Source: Arthrinium phaeospermum (lineage: Eukaryota; Ascomycota; Sordariomycetes; Amphisphaeriales; Apiosporaceae). Taken from it: DNA of 64,000 bases. Both the position numbers and the translations under genes were made by a program. The DNA lies in assembly GCA_006503535.1 (NCBI GenBank), contig QYRS01000006.1, positions 62,001 to 126,000 on the forward strand. The letters run 5' to 3'. Below the pieces are notes generated by a model. It was not told where the DNA came from and searched no databases. It saw nothing but the letters and a program-made list of their open reading frames with translations. The first letter of the stretch is position 1. The number at the start of each line of letters is the position of its first letter. Positions 10,501 through 21,314 of this stretch are shown here, piece after piece.

Positions 10501-13316
10501 CTAGTGGCTCTCAAGCATGTTTTCCGATGCAAGACGGTCCTGTGGCTTACCAAAGCCGGCGCGCCGGAGCTCGAGGTTGTCCAGGGCTTTGCCGCCGGCG
10601 TCCGGCTGGAAAACCCGCAAATGAAATTGGCAACGATATCGTTCGACGAGCCGAGCCTGGGTACGCCAAACACGATTGCGGAAGCATCCTGGCGCGTACT
10701 CGATACATCCCTGAGGAAGTCGACGCAAGAGACGGACCACACATTCCGTTTCGCGGATGGCTATCTCCATATCCCCCGGCTGGTCGAAGCCAAGTATCTC
10801 ACTGAATATGTGGAGGCCGCCACGAAGATGCCCGAAGTCGTGGAGGCCGAGTACGGGAAGGACCGCGAACGTGCGCTACGTCTACAGATCAAAGACCCAG
10901 GTCTTCTGGACACGCTTCATTTTGAAGAGGATCCGTGCTCTGCCGCGCCCCTCGCTGCAAACGACGTGGAAGTGCGGGCCATGGCGAGTGGAGTCAACTT
11001 TCACGACTTGTCTGTCATGCTGGGCCGTATAGTCGAGACACCCTTGGGCCTGGAGGGCGCTGGAGTGGTTACCAGAACGGGTGCCCAAGTCACTCGGTTC
11101 AGCCCCGGCGACAATGTTTTCGGATTGGCGTTTGCGGGCACGTTTCAAACCCGCTTTCGCACCAAGGAGGGTCTGTTGGCGCACATGCCCGACTCGCTCA
11201 CCTTTGCCGAGGCTGCTTCCATACCTGTAGTGTACACAACAGCTGTGGCGTGCCTTTTTGACATAGGCGGGCTCGATGAGCTCCACAGGTCACCATCAAC
11301 CAACGACAAAAGCCACAGACCCTCGGTACTGGTCCACGCCGCAGCCGGTGGTGTAGGCCAAGCCGCCATCCAGCTGGCGCAGCGTGAAGGGGCAGAGATC
11401 TATGCCACAGTGGGCAGCCTGGAAAAGCGGGACTTCCTGGAGAAGACGTACAACATCCCTCGCGACCACATCTTCTCCATCCGCGACTTGACGTTCCGAG
11501 ACGGTAAGAATCGGCATCCAGGCGTGAATTGGTGGTTGGAAGAGACAGCAGAGCAAAGTATACTGACATGATTGCCAGGTGTCCTGCGGATGACGAATGG
11601 ACGGGGCGTCGACATCGTCCTCAACAGCCTCTCGGGCGACGCCCTGCGTGCGACCTGGGACTGCATCGCGCCCTTTGGCCGCTTCGCCGAGATCGGCCTC
11701 GTCGACATCCACGCCAAGGCCGGCCTCTCCATGGAGCCCTTTGCCCGCAACGCCCGGTTCGAGGCCGTGAGCCTCGAGTACATGGCCCAGTACGCGCCGC
11801 GCCGCCTGGAGAGCCTCTTCCAGCGCACCGTCCGCGTCGTTCTCGGACGGCCGGATGGCGGGGTCCTCGCGCGGTCGACGCCACTCAGCATCTTTCCCTT
11901 CTCACAGGTGCAGGCCGCCATGCGCCACATGCAGTCCGGGAAACACGTTGGCAAGTTGGTGCTCGAGCCTCGGAGCGGCGATCTCGTTCCGGTAATATCG
12001 TCCTCCTACCAGAGCGGCAGCATGCGCAGCAGGTTTGACGGCAACGCTACGTACGTCGTGGCCGGCGGGCTGGGCGGGCTGGGCCGGGCGGTGGTGCGCT
12101 GGATGATCGAGAGGGGCGCGAGATACCTGTTGCTTCTCTCGAGAAGGGGACTCCCGCCGGCCGATGTCGACGACATGTTTGACGACGTAAAGGGCAGGTA
12201 CGAGGCCATTATGGCCCCGGCTTGTGATCTTACCGACTTGGAGGTGCTGCGCCGTGTCTTTCAGGACTGCGCCTCCACCATGCCGCCTATCCTGGGCTGC
12301 GTTCAAGGAGGGATGGTTCTCAAAGTAAGTAGATTTTAGTGATGGTGGGGTGGCAGTGCACCATACATGCAATGGCTAACAGACGGACCCTGCAGGACAT
12401 GGATTTCCAGGACATGACGCTACAAGACTGGCAGGCCTCGGTCCAGGTAAAAGTGACCGGCTCCAAGAACCTCTGGACAGCCTTGTCCGAGACCAACGGA
12501 GCGACAAGACCTCTCCAATTCTTCGTCATGCTCTCCTCGGCTACTTCCATCCTCGGGAACCCCGGCCAGTCAAACTACATCACCGGCAACGCCTTCCAAG
12601 ACGCCTTTGCTCGGGAGTTGGCCTACCAGGGCCACCCTGCGGTGTCCATCAACATCCCCATGCTCTCCGACGTGGGTTTTGTCGCCGAGAGGCCCGAGCT
12701 GATGCATCACCTCCGCAACGCCGGCTGGCCTTGCATGTCGTCCCGCGAGCTCCTGGCCGCGCTGGAGCACTACTGCCTCCACCAGAACCATTCGCCGAGC
12801 GGTCCTGGCCTGACCCGTGAAAACCGAGTGCGCCGGGCCCAGGTGGCACCCCGCCTCTGGCTTCCCCGCCTGTCACAGACTTCCGGGCAGATGGCGTCCA
12901 GCTGGGACAAGAACCCCCTGCTGCAGCCTCTCAAGTTGTGGCAGCACGCCGAGGGTGGTGCCAATCGTCAAGGGGATGATGCCTTGGAGAGCTCGGCGGC
13001 GCGGACCGGCAGCACCAAAGATCGTCTGGCGTCTGTCAGCACGCTGAAGGAAGCCCAAGAGGTGGCGTTGGGGGCGTTCCTGGGCAAGCTGTCGCGCATC
13101 CTGAGCGTCGGGGAGGCGGAACTGAGCCCCGCCAAGCCCCTCCACGCGTACGGCGTCGACTCGCTGGTGGCGGTCGAGCTGCGGTCCTGGTTCGCCAAGG
13201 AGGTCGCCGCCGACCTGACCGTCTTGGACATGACGAGCCAGAGCTGCATCCGGCAGGTTGCCGAGCTGGCGGCGGCTAGGTCCGCCAGTTTCACGGTCAG
13301 CGGGGGTGGGTCGTGA
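4506..13316 (+). CDS. Highly reducing type I polyketide synthase (KS-AT-DH-cMT-ER-KR-ACP)
   Basis: Eleven exons: 4506-4685, 4758-5171, 5230-5416, 5493-5647, 5712-5727, 5807-6132, 6187-6850, 6927-7142, 7238-11503, 11579-12324, 12396-13316, giving 2,696 aa. KS (residues 1-420) has the Cys in DTACSSSL and the two His in EAHGT and [11 protein letters not shown] has FTGQGAQW (about 604) and the Ser in GHSSGE. DH (about 1005-1290) has the His in LKDHQVGG and the Asp in [10 protein letters not shown]. cMT has LEVGAGTGG (about 1535). ER has [18 protein letters not shown] has [10 protein letters not shown] (about 2300) and the Tyr in GQSNY. ACP has the phosphopantetheine Ser in [12 protein letters not shown] (about 2640). 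All catalytic residues look intact, so a reduced, possibly C-methylated chain is expected. No release domain is present, so a separate enzyme must offload the product. The 16-nt exon 5 is unusual. Confidence 0.93.
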
Positions 13317-13730
13317 CTCGAGCTGAGAGCGGCGGTGGGGAATCGTGGGCTGCGCAGAATATAGGTTATATCAGGTATTAGCATTAATCAAAGCAGTGGT
13401 ACTACACGCTCTCAATATAGCTCAGGAACTTGGTACATGCCGGTTCAGGACTGCGTAATTGGCGCGCCCTTGACTGCTTTCTCTTCCCATAACTCTTTCG
13501 ACTTTATTTTGCGGGGGTTGTGGACCCACCTCGGCATTACTCAACGGGCGATCATGTGTGATGATCCATGATGATCCATGTTTTTTCTTTGGCTGCATGG
13601 CCTTGGCACAGTCGCAGTTCGGAATTCATAAACCGCCTCTAGTCCGGCGCCGCCTTGGATCCAGGTCCCAACTGCCAACTGCTGCTATGCCGCGCGAATA
13701 TCCCCCCCAATCCCAACCCCAACCCGCGAA
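13317..13730. other. Intergenic between the PKS and its neighbouring regulator
   Basis: About 410 bases, presumably the PKS 3' UTR plus the regulator promoter. A short direct repeat, ATGATCCATG, occurs twice in tandem near 13560-13580. I see no gene. Confidence 0.5.
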
Positions 13731-15429
13731 ATGAGAGGAAAACCATTTCTGGGCGCCCAATGCTGGACCTGTCGCCAGCGTCGTGTCCGCTGCGGCTCCG
13801 AACGCCCGGCCTGCGCCAGTTGCCGAGCCAAGGACCTGGACTGCCTGGGGTATTCTCCGACCAAGCCCGTCCGCTGGCGCCCCGTCTCTCTGCTGCCCCC
13901 CAGCCCGGCCCCGGCCTGCCTGGTCGACGTGGCCAGCCCCAGTGTCATCGATACCCCGCGGGGAGACGATGTCGGGACGCCCTTGATAGCGCTGGAGACC
14001 CTGTATTACTGTATGCACGCGTTTTCTTCTTCTTCTTTTTTTTCTTTTTTTGGGATGATCTTTACTTGATTCAGTCATGATTGTTCTAACCGTCCGACCT
14101 ACAGATAACCAAACCATCGGGCGCGACATTGGGGCGGTTTGCGCCGCCGACGAGTTCGTATCGCCGGCCGAGTGGCTCGAGTACCCCCTGGCCAAACGGT
14201 ACATGTTCATGTGCCTGACGCAGCTCCACAAGATCGTGCAGACGCTGCCGCCCCACTGCGACACGCTGGAGTCGCTGCCGTGGCACGCCCTGGCCGGGCC
14301 GTCCCGCCAGGACATTGCGCGCTTTTCGCAGAGCCAGGCCGAGGCCGTGCGCATCGTCCAGGGGCAGCTGGAGAAATCGTCGGCGTCAGCATCGACGTCG
14401 ACGTACGGACCGGCCGCTAGGGAGAAGCCCGACGCCGACTTGTTTGCCGGTCTCGTGGGCCTGCTCATGTCGCATATCCAGCAGGGCGCGTTCGGCATGT
14501 GGCGCGCCCACCTGCAGGGCGCCAAGGCGTTGCTCAACCGCTGGGGTCCGGCGGATCTCAGCTCCCTGGACGACGAGGACTACTTCATCCTGCTGACGGT
14601 CGACCTGTACCACTGCACGACGGCCGAGAGCCGCCAGCTGCCCGCCCAAGCGTGGGACCAGCATCGCGCCTACATCGAGCAGATCCCCCACTTTGCGGCC
14701 ATGGCCGCCCACTCGCTGACGCCCGTGGCCACCGAGCTGCTGACCGCCGTCGCCCTGGCCAACATGCGACGGATGCGGGGCCATGACCCGGCCCAGCCGC
14801 TGCCGCAAGGGGGCCAGGTGTACTACAGCACGGCCTCGGCCATCCTCGAGCTCCTCCAGTCCTTCCAGCCCGAACGGTGGCTCGAGACGGTCCTGCCTGC
14901 TGCGGATGCCAGTGGAAGCCCGGGAGTTAGACATCCATCCCCTGGCGTCCAGCACGAGCAGTACGCCAGCTGGCTCTCCTTGGCCGAGTGCTTCCGCTCG
15001 GCCACCCTGCTGTACCTGTTCCTCATCCGAAGCCCGGCCAACGACGTGCCAGACCTGGAGACCGACCCCGTGCTGACGCAGCAGCGGACCGACGCCTACC
15101 TCAACCTAACAAACAGCATCGCCCACCTCTTCGCCCTCCGCAAGGCCGACCCCACGACTGCCCGGCACCACAAGTTCGTCGCCTGGCCCATGGTGGTAGC
15201 CGGCATCGAGGCCATCGTCACGCACCGCGACGAGGGCCAGGTCGGCTACCTGTGCGCCTACCTGCGGCTGCTGGCCCTGGAGCTGGGCACCTTCACCATG
15301 CGCCAGGCGGCCCGCTTCCTCGAGGACCTGGCCGGCCGGTACCGGAAGAAGCGGGCGGCCGGCTACGAGTACAGGGGCCAGGCGGACTGGGACGACATGT
15401 TCACTTACGGCGCCATCTTTCTTCTCTGA
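13731..15429 (+). CDS. Zn(II)2Cys6 transcription factor beside the PKS
   Basis: The ATG at 13731 opens a canonical binuclear zinc cluster at residues 10-37: C-x2-C-x6-C-x6-C-x2-C-x6-C (CWTC...CGSERPACASC...C). One intron (14011-14104, T-rich, gtatgc...ctacag) joins exon 1 in phase to a long second exon, 534 aa in all. The second part is a helical region typical of fungal Zn2Cys6 proteins, with no conserved middle-homology motif that I recognise. Such proteins bind CGG-type half-sites in the nucleus. It lies 415 bases downstream of the HR-PKS on the same strand, so a pathway-specific regulator of that PKS is the natural reading, but its targets are inferred. Confidence 0.85.
14022..14051 (+). 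repeat. T-rich tract inside an intron
   Basis: A run of TTC and T units in the intron of the Zn2Cys6 gene, close to the donor. It has no evident coding role. Confidence 0.5.
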
Positions 15430-15509
15430 CGAGCTGGCGAAACGGGGTTTTGTATTAAGGAGGATTACCAAGAATTAACAAGTCAACTAACTAATTAGAC
15501 TACATGTGC

Positions 15510-17387
15510 TCAAAAATGGGCCACGCATTTCCACCAGGCCACGTCGGTCTGGCGGAAGGTGTTGGAGCCGCAGTGCACGTCGCCGAACCCGGCGTGGTGG
15601 CTCAGGAAGTCGTCGACGTAGCTGAGCGTCATGCCGGCGCGCGCGTACGCCGCCTCCACCGCCCGGGCGAGCACGTCGACGCCGCCGACGACGGGGCCCC
15701 AGGGGCGCGGGGTGATGTAGTGGCGGCCCGCCACCACGCCGTTGATGCTGGCGGGCCAGAAGGACGCCGTCAGGTACTCGCCCGCGCGGACCATCTCCGA
15801 GTGCGACGGCAGCCCGTCGTCCCCGGCGTTGCCGCCGCCCCCGAAGGGCTCGGACGCGTGCAGCAGCGTGGGCACGCGGATGACGTCGGCGCGGTCGAGG
15901 GGCAGCTCGGCCAGCAGGGTCTCGAGGTTGGTGTCGATGTAGCGCTGGGCGTAGGCGTTCACTTCGACAAAGGTGGCATTGGCCAGGAGCTCGTCGACCG
16001 TCATGCCCACGCCCACGACGGGGAAGGAGTCGTCGCCGCCCGCGGTGGTGCCGTTGAAGCTGATGGCCCGGGTGCCGCCGCCGCCCGCCGCCCGGACGCT
16101 CTGGAGCACGTCCATGGCGCTGTGGGTGTCGGCAATGGCGACGGTGAAGCCGAGGCTGTTGTTGAAGGGCAGGAACTGCACGAACTCGTCGACGTGGCCG
16201 ATGACCATCCAGCCCGTCTCGAGCACCAGCGGCGACTGCACCGCCTGGGCCTCGAGGAAGGACACGATGGCGGGCTGCCGGTCAAACTGCTTCCCCATGA
16301 TAGTGCGCCCGGCCGGGTACCGCGTGCCGTTGCGCGACGTGTAGGGCGGCATCGTCTCGAGGTTGCCGTAGCTGTTGATCTCGCGGTGCCCGAACCCGCT
16401 GCCGGCGCCGCTTGTCGGCTGGTACCCGCCGATGCCGGGGCCGCGCAGCTGCTCAAACACCTGCCGGCCCGCCGTCCGCGTCGACTGCGCGGAGCGGAGC
16501 ATGATGCGGATGGCGACGGGACCCTGGGGGCCGGGCATGCTGGCGTAGGCGGGCTCGAGGAAGTCCTGGGCCCAGATGTCGTCGGACTGGTTGAAGAGCA
16601 GCAGCGGCGCAGCGATGGCGGCGCTCCGGCGGGCCGTGTCGAGCTGGCGGACGAACTCGGCCTGGACGGGGTTGGAGTCGTTACCGGCCGTGCTCAGGAA
16701 AGTCTCGACGCGCTGGAGGTGGTGGTGGGTCAGGACGGGCGCCATCTTGAGCGCCACGGCGTCTTGGGCGCTGTGCTGACTGTTGCTGCTGTTGTTGTTG
16801 TTGGTCTGGTCCGTCACCTCGAACCGTACCAGCACGGTGCCGTCCCAGACCGCCGGGTCCTCGACCAGCTCGCGGCCGTCGATGGCGAGCGTCAGGCCGG
16901 CCGCCAGCTGCGAGGCGTTGAAGGTCAGCTCCTGGTCCACCAGCCGCCACGACGCCGTCGCGTTGGGCCGGGCCGCGTCCTCGAGGTAGAAGAGGCGGGT
17001 GCGCTCGTAGGCGGCCCGCGGCGTGGCGTAGACGCGGCCGACGGCGTCCTTGGACAGCAGCTGCGGCGGCATCGGCGCCGTCCGCAGCGGGGCCGCCAGC
17101 TCGGGCGCCAGCAGCAGGTGGCCCGACGCGTCGCTGCAGTAGGCCAGCTCGTCGTTGCTCGGCGGGTTGCCGGCGCCGTCCCGCGCCGCGCAGCGCCGGT
17201 GCTTGTCGCCGATGTTGGGCAGGAAGATGGCGCCCTCGGCGGGGGTCCAGCTGCTCTTGCTGCTCGTGCGGTCGCCTTCGTCGACTTTGCCGTCGCGGTT
17301 GGTGTCGGCCGTGATCTCGGGCGCGAGGCAGGCCGCCTGCGCCGCCAAGCCCAGGCAGAGGGCCTGGGAGACGAGCCGGTTGTGCAT
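15510..17387 (-). CDS. Secreted protein-arginine deiminase (PAD)
   Basis: Single exon, 625 aa, from the ATG at 17387; the frame runs further upstream but this Met starts a clear signal peptide (MHNRLVSQALCLGLAAQAACLA). A Ca-binding-like loop follows at once (DTNRDGKVDEGD). The catalytic landmarks of the PAD family are in order: DDIWAQDFLE (Asp), then MVIGHVDEFVQF (His and Asp), then FGDVHCGSN near the C-terminus (nucleophilic Cys). PADs convert peptidyl-arginine to citrulline with calcium. Fungal PAD homologues are predicted to be secreted, so activity on extracellular proteins is inferred. A poly-Asn stretch (residues about 190-200) comes from a GTT repeat. The gene converges with the Zn2Cys6 gene, 80 bases apart, and probably is not a biosynthetic enzyme of the PKS product. 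Confidence 0.9.
   Translation of the reverse strand: MHNRLVSQALCLGLAAQAACLAPEITADTNRDGKVDEGDRTSSKSSWTPAEGAIFLPNIGDKHRRCAARDGAGNPPSNDELAYCSDASGHLLLAPELAAPLRTAPMPPQLLSKDAVGRVYATPRAAYERTRLFYLEDAARPNATASWRLVDQELTFNASQLAAGLTLAIDGRELVEDPAVWDGTVLVRFEVTDQTNNNNSSNSQHSAQDAVALKMAPVLTHHHLQRVETFLSTAGNDSNPVQAEFVRQLDTARRSAAIAAPLLLFNQSDDIWAQDFLEPAYASMPGPQGPVAIRIMLRSAQSTRTAGRQVFEQLRGPGIGGYQPTSGAGSGFGHREINSYGNLETMPPYTSRNGTRYPAGRTIMGKQFDRQPAIVSFLEAQAVQSPLVLETGWMVIGHVDEFVQFLPFNNSLGFTVAIADTHSAMDVLQSVRAAGGGGTRAISFNGTTAGGDDSFPVVGVGMTVDELLANATFVEVNAYAQRYIDTNLETLLAELPLDRADVIRVPTLLHASEPFGGGGNAGDDGLPSHSEMVRAGEYLTASFWPASINGVVAGRHYITPRPWGPVVGGVDVLARAVEAAYARAGMTLSYVDDFLSHHAGFGDVHCGSNTFRQTDVAWWKCVAHF
16782..16803. repeat. 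Trinucleotide repeat encoding Asn run in the PAD
   Basis: Tandem GTT/GCT units, read on the minus strand as AAC/AGC codons for an Asn/Ser stretch in the deiminase. It is likely length-variable. Confidence 0.6.
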
Positions 17388-19583
17388 CTTGGGTATTACG
17401 AACAGGAGTCGGTAACGAGGAAGGCTGGGGACTTGCTGTGGCGAGTGGACTCGGAGTGGCAGGAGGATAGTACAGGTACTGGCCGTCGGGCTGCTCTTAT
17501 AGTCGTCAGCCAGCGACCTTTTGCTGGCTGTCACCTATCTGCATCCGACTCAAGCACCTCGCGCGTACCTTCGCCAGCATGCGTCAATGCGCTGTAAAGG
17601 CTAGGAGTTTGCTACTGCATTGTCGTGATTCGGAGATTAAGAACAACACAATCTGTAGACATCTATATTGACACATCTGTTGGAGATGCCGGATTTCATC
17701 ATGTATCTCATTGGTGAGTGGGGGGTCCATGGCTCGAAGCGGTTAGTTTTGTGGCCAAGACCTGCGGCCCACGTCTGCGGTGGGCACCCCTGGAGGGGGC
17801 AGTCGACCAACGTCCGGCCGCGATTCCCTGTAAATCCAAAGAGCCAAGATCACGAACGAATTGATCGCCTGGGAAAAAGCTTGTGCCATTTGTGCCGTTG
17901 GGTGGGGCTGACGCTTCCAGCAAGAGTCGGAATCTTCGGAGCCCGGAGTCCCAAGAGGCCCCCTTTCCGATCACGAACACCAGCATTCTGAGTAACTTGA
18001 CAGGAGAGTACTTACCCCAGTAGCTACCGTCCGCTTTATGCTCCTAGTCTCCCACAGCCTCGGGCGGCTTTCATATGTATAAGGCGCAGTGCAGAGAAAG
18101 GAGACATCGAAGCTACCCAAGGTGGCTGTTCCACTAGGCCAAACTCTTCATCGCATCACGAACACATCAAGGAAGCTTCAGACAGGTTGAGAGTTAAGAC
18201 CAGGTTGTGTTTCCTTACCTATTCTGCCACCCTCTTCTTTAGCTCTGGAGGGCTGGTTCGATACGAAATGCCTGTTCCTCGCGAACCAATATTGCTGTGC
18301 ATGACTAACCCCCACACGTTTTCGATCTTCTGAGAAACCATTTCGTATTGTCAGCTACGAGGCTGTTCTTCTCGTGATGTGTACAGCTCATAGAAGATTT
18401 AGGCAGCCCCCCAGCGAGGCTCAGTCGATGGCGAACAGAATACGACCACTGCAAGTGCAGAAGGAGATACATTACCATACGTCAATACGGGTGTTGCGGA
18501 CTTTTCACCGGCTCCTTCCGAGTGAAACCTTGGTAACAGTCCACACTCCATGGCTCTCAGTTAGGATGATGGGAATAGATCGGAAACAGCGGTTCCGGAT
18601 TTGCTGATGGCATCAACTGAGGCTAGGCCAGGGAAATCCCCCCAACAACTCCGGCTATTACTTATGCTGTGAACATCTATAAACAACGGATCAAAACCTA
18701 ATACTCTCACCTTTATCATATCGCCCTCACCTGACACCGACGCACCTATATTATGGATCTTTTATGCCGTTTGCTGTCTTGCACGGCCAAGGTTCGGGCT
18801 GGTCCAGGCCCCTTTCCCGCTATCACAGCCGACAAAACACATTACACCAATATATGACTTACAACGAATGTTGCCGTAATTTTTATTTAACAGATCACCA
18901 GCATCCGAGGGAGCGTTGTGGTTAAGGGTTCGGGCGCACTGGAATCCACCAACTCAGCCTACACTACGCCTGTGCAAAACAGGCATTCCTGGCTCGGCTT
19001 GGAACAAGAAAGAACGAATATCAACTAAATCGTCTTTCAATGTGACTCCGTAGCTCATCCATGTTCTGGGACGCAAGTTTTACTGAATGATGTGGTCTGG
19101 CTACGCAGATCAGAACAACGTGCACGTACACCAGGTCCCCGCGAATCATCTCATTCGGCAGAGAGCATCAAGTTGCAGATCATGAAAATAGGAAGGGGTA
19201 AGGTCATGAACTCACAGGTTAGTTCCCTGTGTACCGTAACCCAAACGAGTGAATTCTATGGGAAGAGGATCTTACGCGTTGCCGCTTTCTTTCCCCTTTT
19301 TTCCAACCGAAAGGAGTGTGCCGAGGAGAATACAAAGAGCGACAGAGATAAAAATACAAGTACAGGCGAAGAACATCTAAAGGACGCTAAATATAGAAAA
19401 GAAAGAAAAGAGAAATTCGATGGAGTAGAAGTCGTCCGCGCGACAAGCCACACCCATTTAGCTTAGGTAGGAAACTTGAACAGTCTCAACATCGAACGTT
19501 CCGGCGTGCTTGTGACTAGTAAACAAACGAAAAGCAAGGGAATATGGGTCATGTCCTTCTCTTCCCGGACCATCTTGGGCAGG
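17388..19583. other. Gene-poor stretch of about 2.2 kb
   Basis: The first part holds the presumed PAD promoter. The rest is moderately AT-rich with short open frames only (for example 17668-17991 and 19092-19466 on the plus strand). None has a domain, signal peptide or convincing introns. I see no terminal repeats or transposase remnants. Confidence 0.5.
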
Positions 19584-21314
19584 TCACTCTATGCAGTTTT
19601 CCTCATATGGCGGCGATGGCAAGTGCATCTTTGTCTCGTGAAGAAGTTCTTCCCAGGGCAGTGCGGCGTCGCTGGTCGACATTTTCGTGTAGTCGGGAGA
19701 GGAGGCACTTCGAGTCATGGGCTTACTCGGCTTGCGCACCGACGGGCTGAGCACCTTGATATCCCACTCGAGGCGGTCGAAGATCTTGTCCATCAGAGTG
19801 TCGATGGTGTTGTCCTCGACCGCGGCCATAACCGGTTTGACGCCGGCCAGGAACTCGCGGTGTCTCGTGTTCCAAACGTCGCGCAGCATTACCACGGCTT
19901 CTTCCTGTGGGTTGCACCGATGCACACTGTTTGGGCGGGAGGTCCCGGGAAAGAGGATGTCCCACATCAGGAACCACTGTTCGTCATTGGACTTGTTGCG
20001 CCCCTTGTTTAGCATCAGCATCTCTTTCTGTTCTTCCGTTATCCCCTCGAACCGGCGGTTTGGCTGGACTGGGCACTGAATGTCGCGCATGTGCTCGTCG
20101 CGCTCTTTGGCGTTGGGGAAGACGTCGTAGCAGCGGGCGCAGTAGAAGTCGGGGGTCCGATGACTTCGGTTGAGGTGCTGCTTGACGTCACGGACTCTCT
20201 TGAATACATATTTGGCGCAGTCGCGGTGCTTGTGGGGGTGCCTCTTGAGGAACGGGCATGCGTAGGTCGGGGATTCGGGCTTGGTCTCGTGGTCGCCGGT
20301 GGTGTGTTTCGGTCTCTTGTTGCTCGCCGGAAACTCCGTCTCGGATTCCGAATCGCACACAGTTGACTCTCCCTGCGATCGCTTCTTGTTTGGTCTCACA
20401 TCTATACATGGACCCATAAAAGAGCAGTCTCCGGCCAACGAGTCATTCGAAGGAGATGGGTACTGCGATCCCGGTGTCCAGGAGAGCTCTGACGGTGGTG
20501 GCATTTCGGGCATTGTCGTTGGGAAGTTGAACGGCCAATCGCTCGGAGCTGCCCCAAACTGGCCATGGTCATCTTTGCTGTCATTGAAGACATAAGGCTG
20601 TGACCAGTCAGACAGATTGAAGTTGCTCCGATCATACATCTTCGAGTCCCCTCTCTGCTGTTCGTATGCCACACAGAGTTCTGGTTCCAACGCCTTCATG
20701 GCGATGTACACGGGAGAATCTGGAGGCCTCGAGAAGGCTGGACAGCGTGAAGCTGAGTCGAATCCGACCTTATGGATGGTGTATCCTGCGTTCAGAGAGC
20801 CTCGAATTGGTAGATGTGCTTTAGCCGGGTACGGATTGTCCAAGATGTGACCTTGGGTCAGTCAGGACTGTGAGCAGATCTGATATCATTACAAGGGGCC
20901 TCATGCAAGCAATCACATACCTTCTCCCTTTGCCGATGATGTGTTTACAAGCAGTCGAGCCTGATCATCGCGTAGCGCCTGGCTACACGGCCACTGGCAT
21001 AATGTCCCTGCTGCTTCCCTGTTATTTGAAGCTGTTAGCTGTTTGATCTCGCAAATGAGTTGACCCGGCCGTAAAGCCAATCTACATGCCGGTGACACGA
21101 TTGCGGGCACATTTGATATCAGCAGCGTCTTGTGTAGACTTGAAGATATAACGTACAGTTTGATCGAGGCTTCATAGGAAGGTTGCTGTTCACCGGGAAG
21201 ATTCCCAGATAATAAATCGCAAGTTGGCCTCTGTGTTGACCGTGAATTAAACTCTTCTTTCCAGGTAACCTCGGGCGTAAATTCGTGCCTAATCTGACCG
21301 GAGGAGCCAGTCAT
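19584..21314 (-). CDS. C2H2-like zinc-finger protein, paralogue A
   Basis: Three exons (21314-21157, 21018-20921, 20851-19584) join in phase to 507 aa; the last exon has no suitable ATG of its own, which supports the upstream exons. The core is a fungal Cys/His domain: CPFLKRHPHKHRDC, then RDVKQHLNRSH, then FYCARCYDVFPN and DEHMRDIQC, followed by a conserved QWFLMWDILFPGTSRP segment. Acidic and Ser-rich flanks with a basic KKR stretch suggest a nuclear protein. The same two-part architecture recurs in the genes at 23256 and 26686, so this is a local family. Proteins of this kind are common in filamentous ascomycetes and mostly uncharacterised. DNA or nucleic-acid binding is inferred from the zinc ligands only. 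Confidence 0.8.

Noticed and set aside
13555..13580. The ATGATCCATG tandem repeat as a regulatory operator
   Set aside because: Only two copies and no known binding consensus; chance cannot be excluded.
15504..17597. A 697-codon open frame on the plus strand across the PAD gene
   Set aside because: It is antisense to a gene with complete catalytic motifs; its Arg/Gly/Ala/Val-rich composition is what high-GC3 codons give in the opposite strand.
19092..19466. A 124-codon plus-strand frame in the gene-poor stretch
   Set aside because: Lys/Glu/Arg-rich low complexity, no domain, poor start context.
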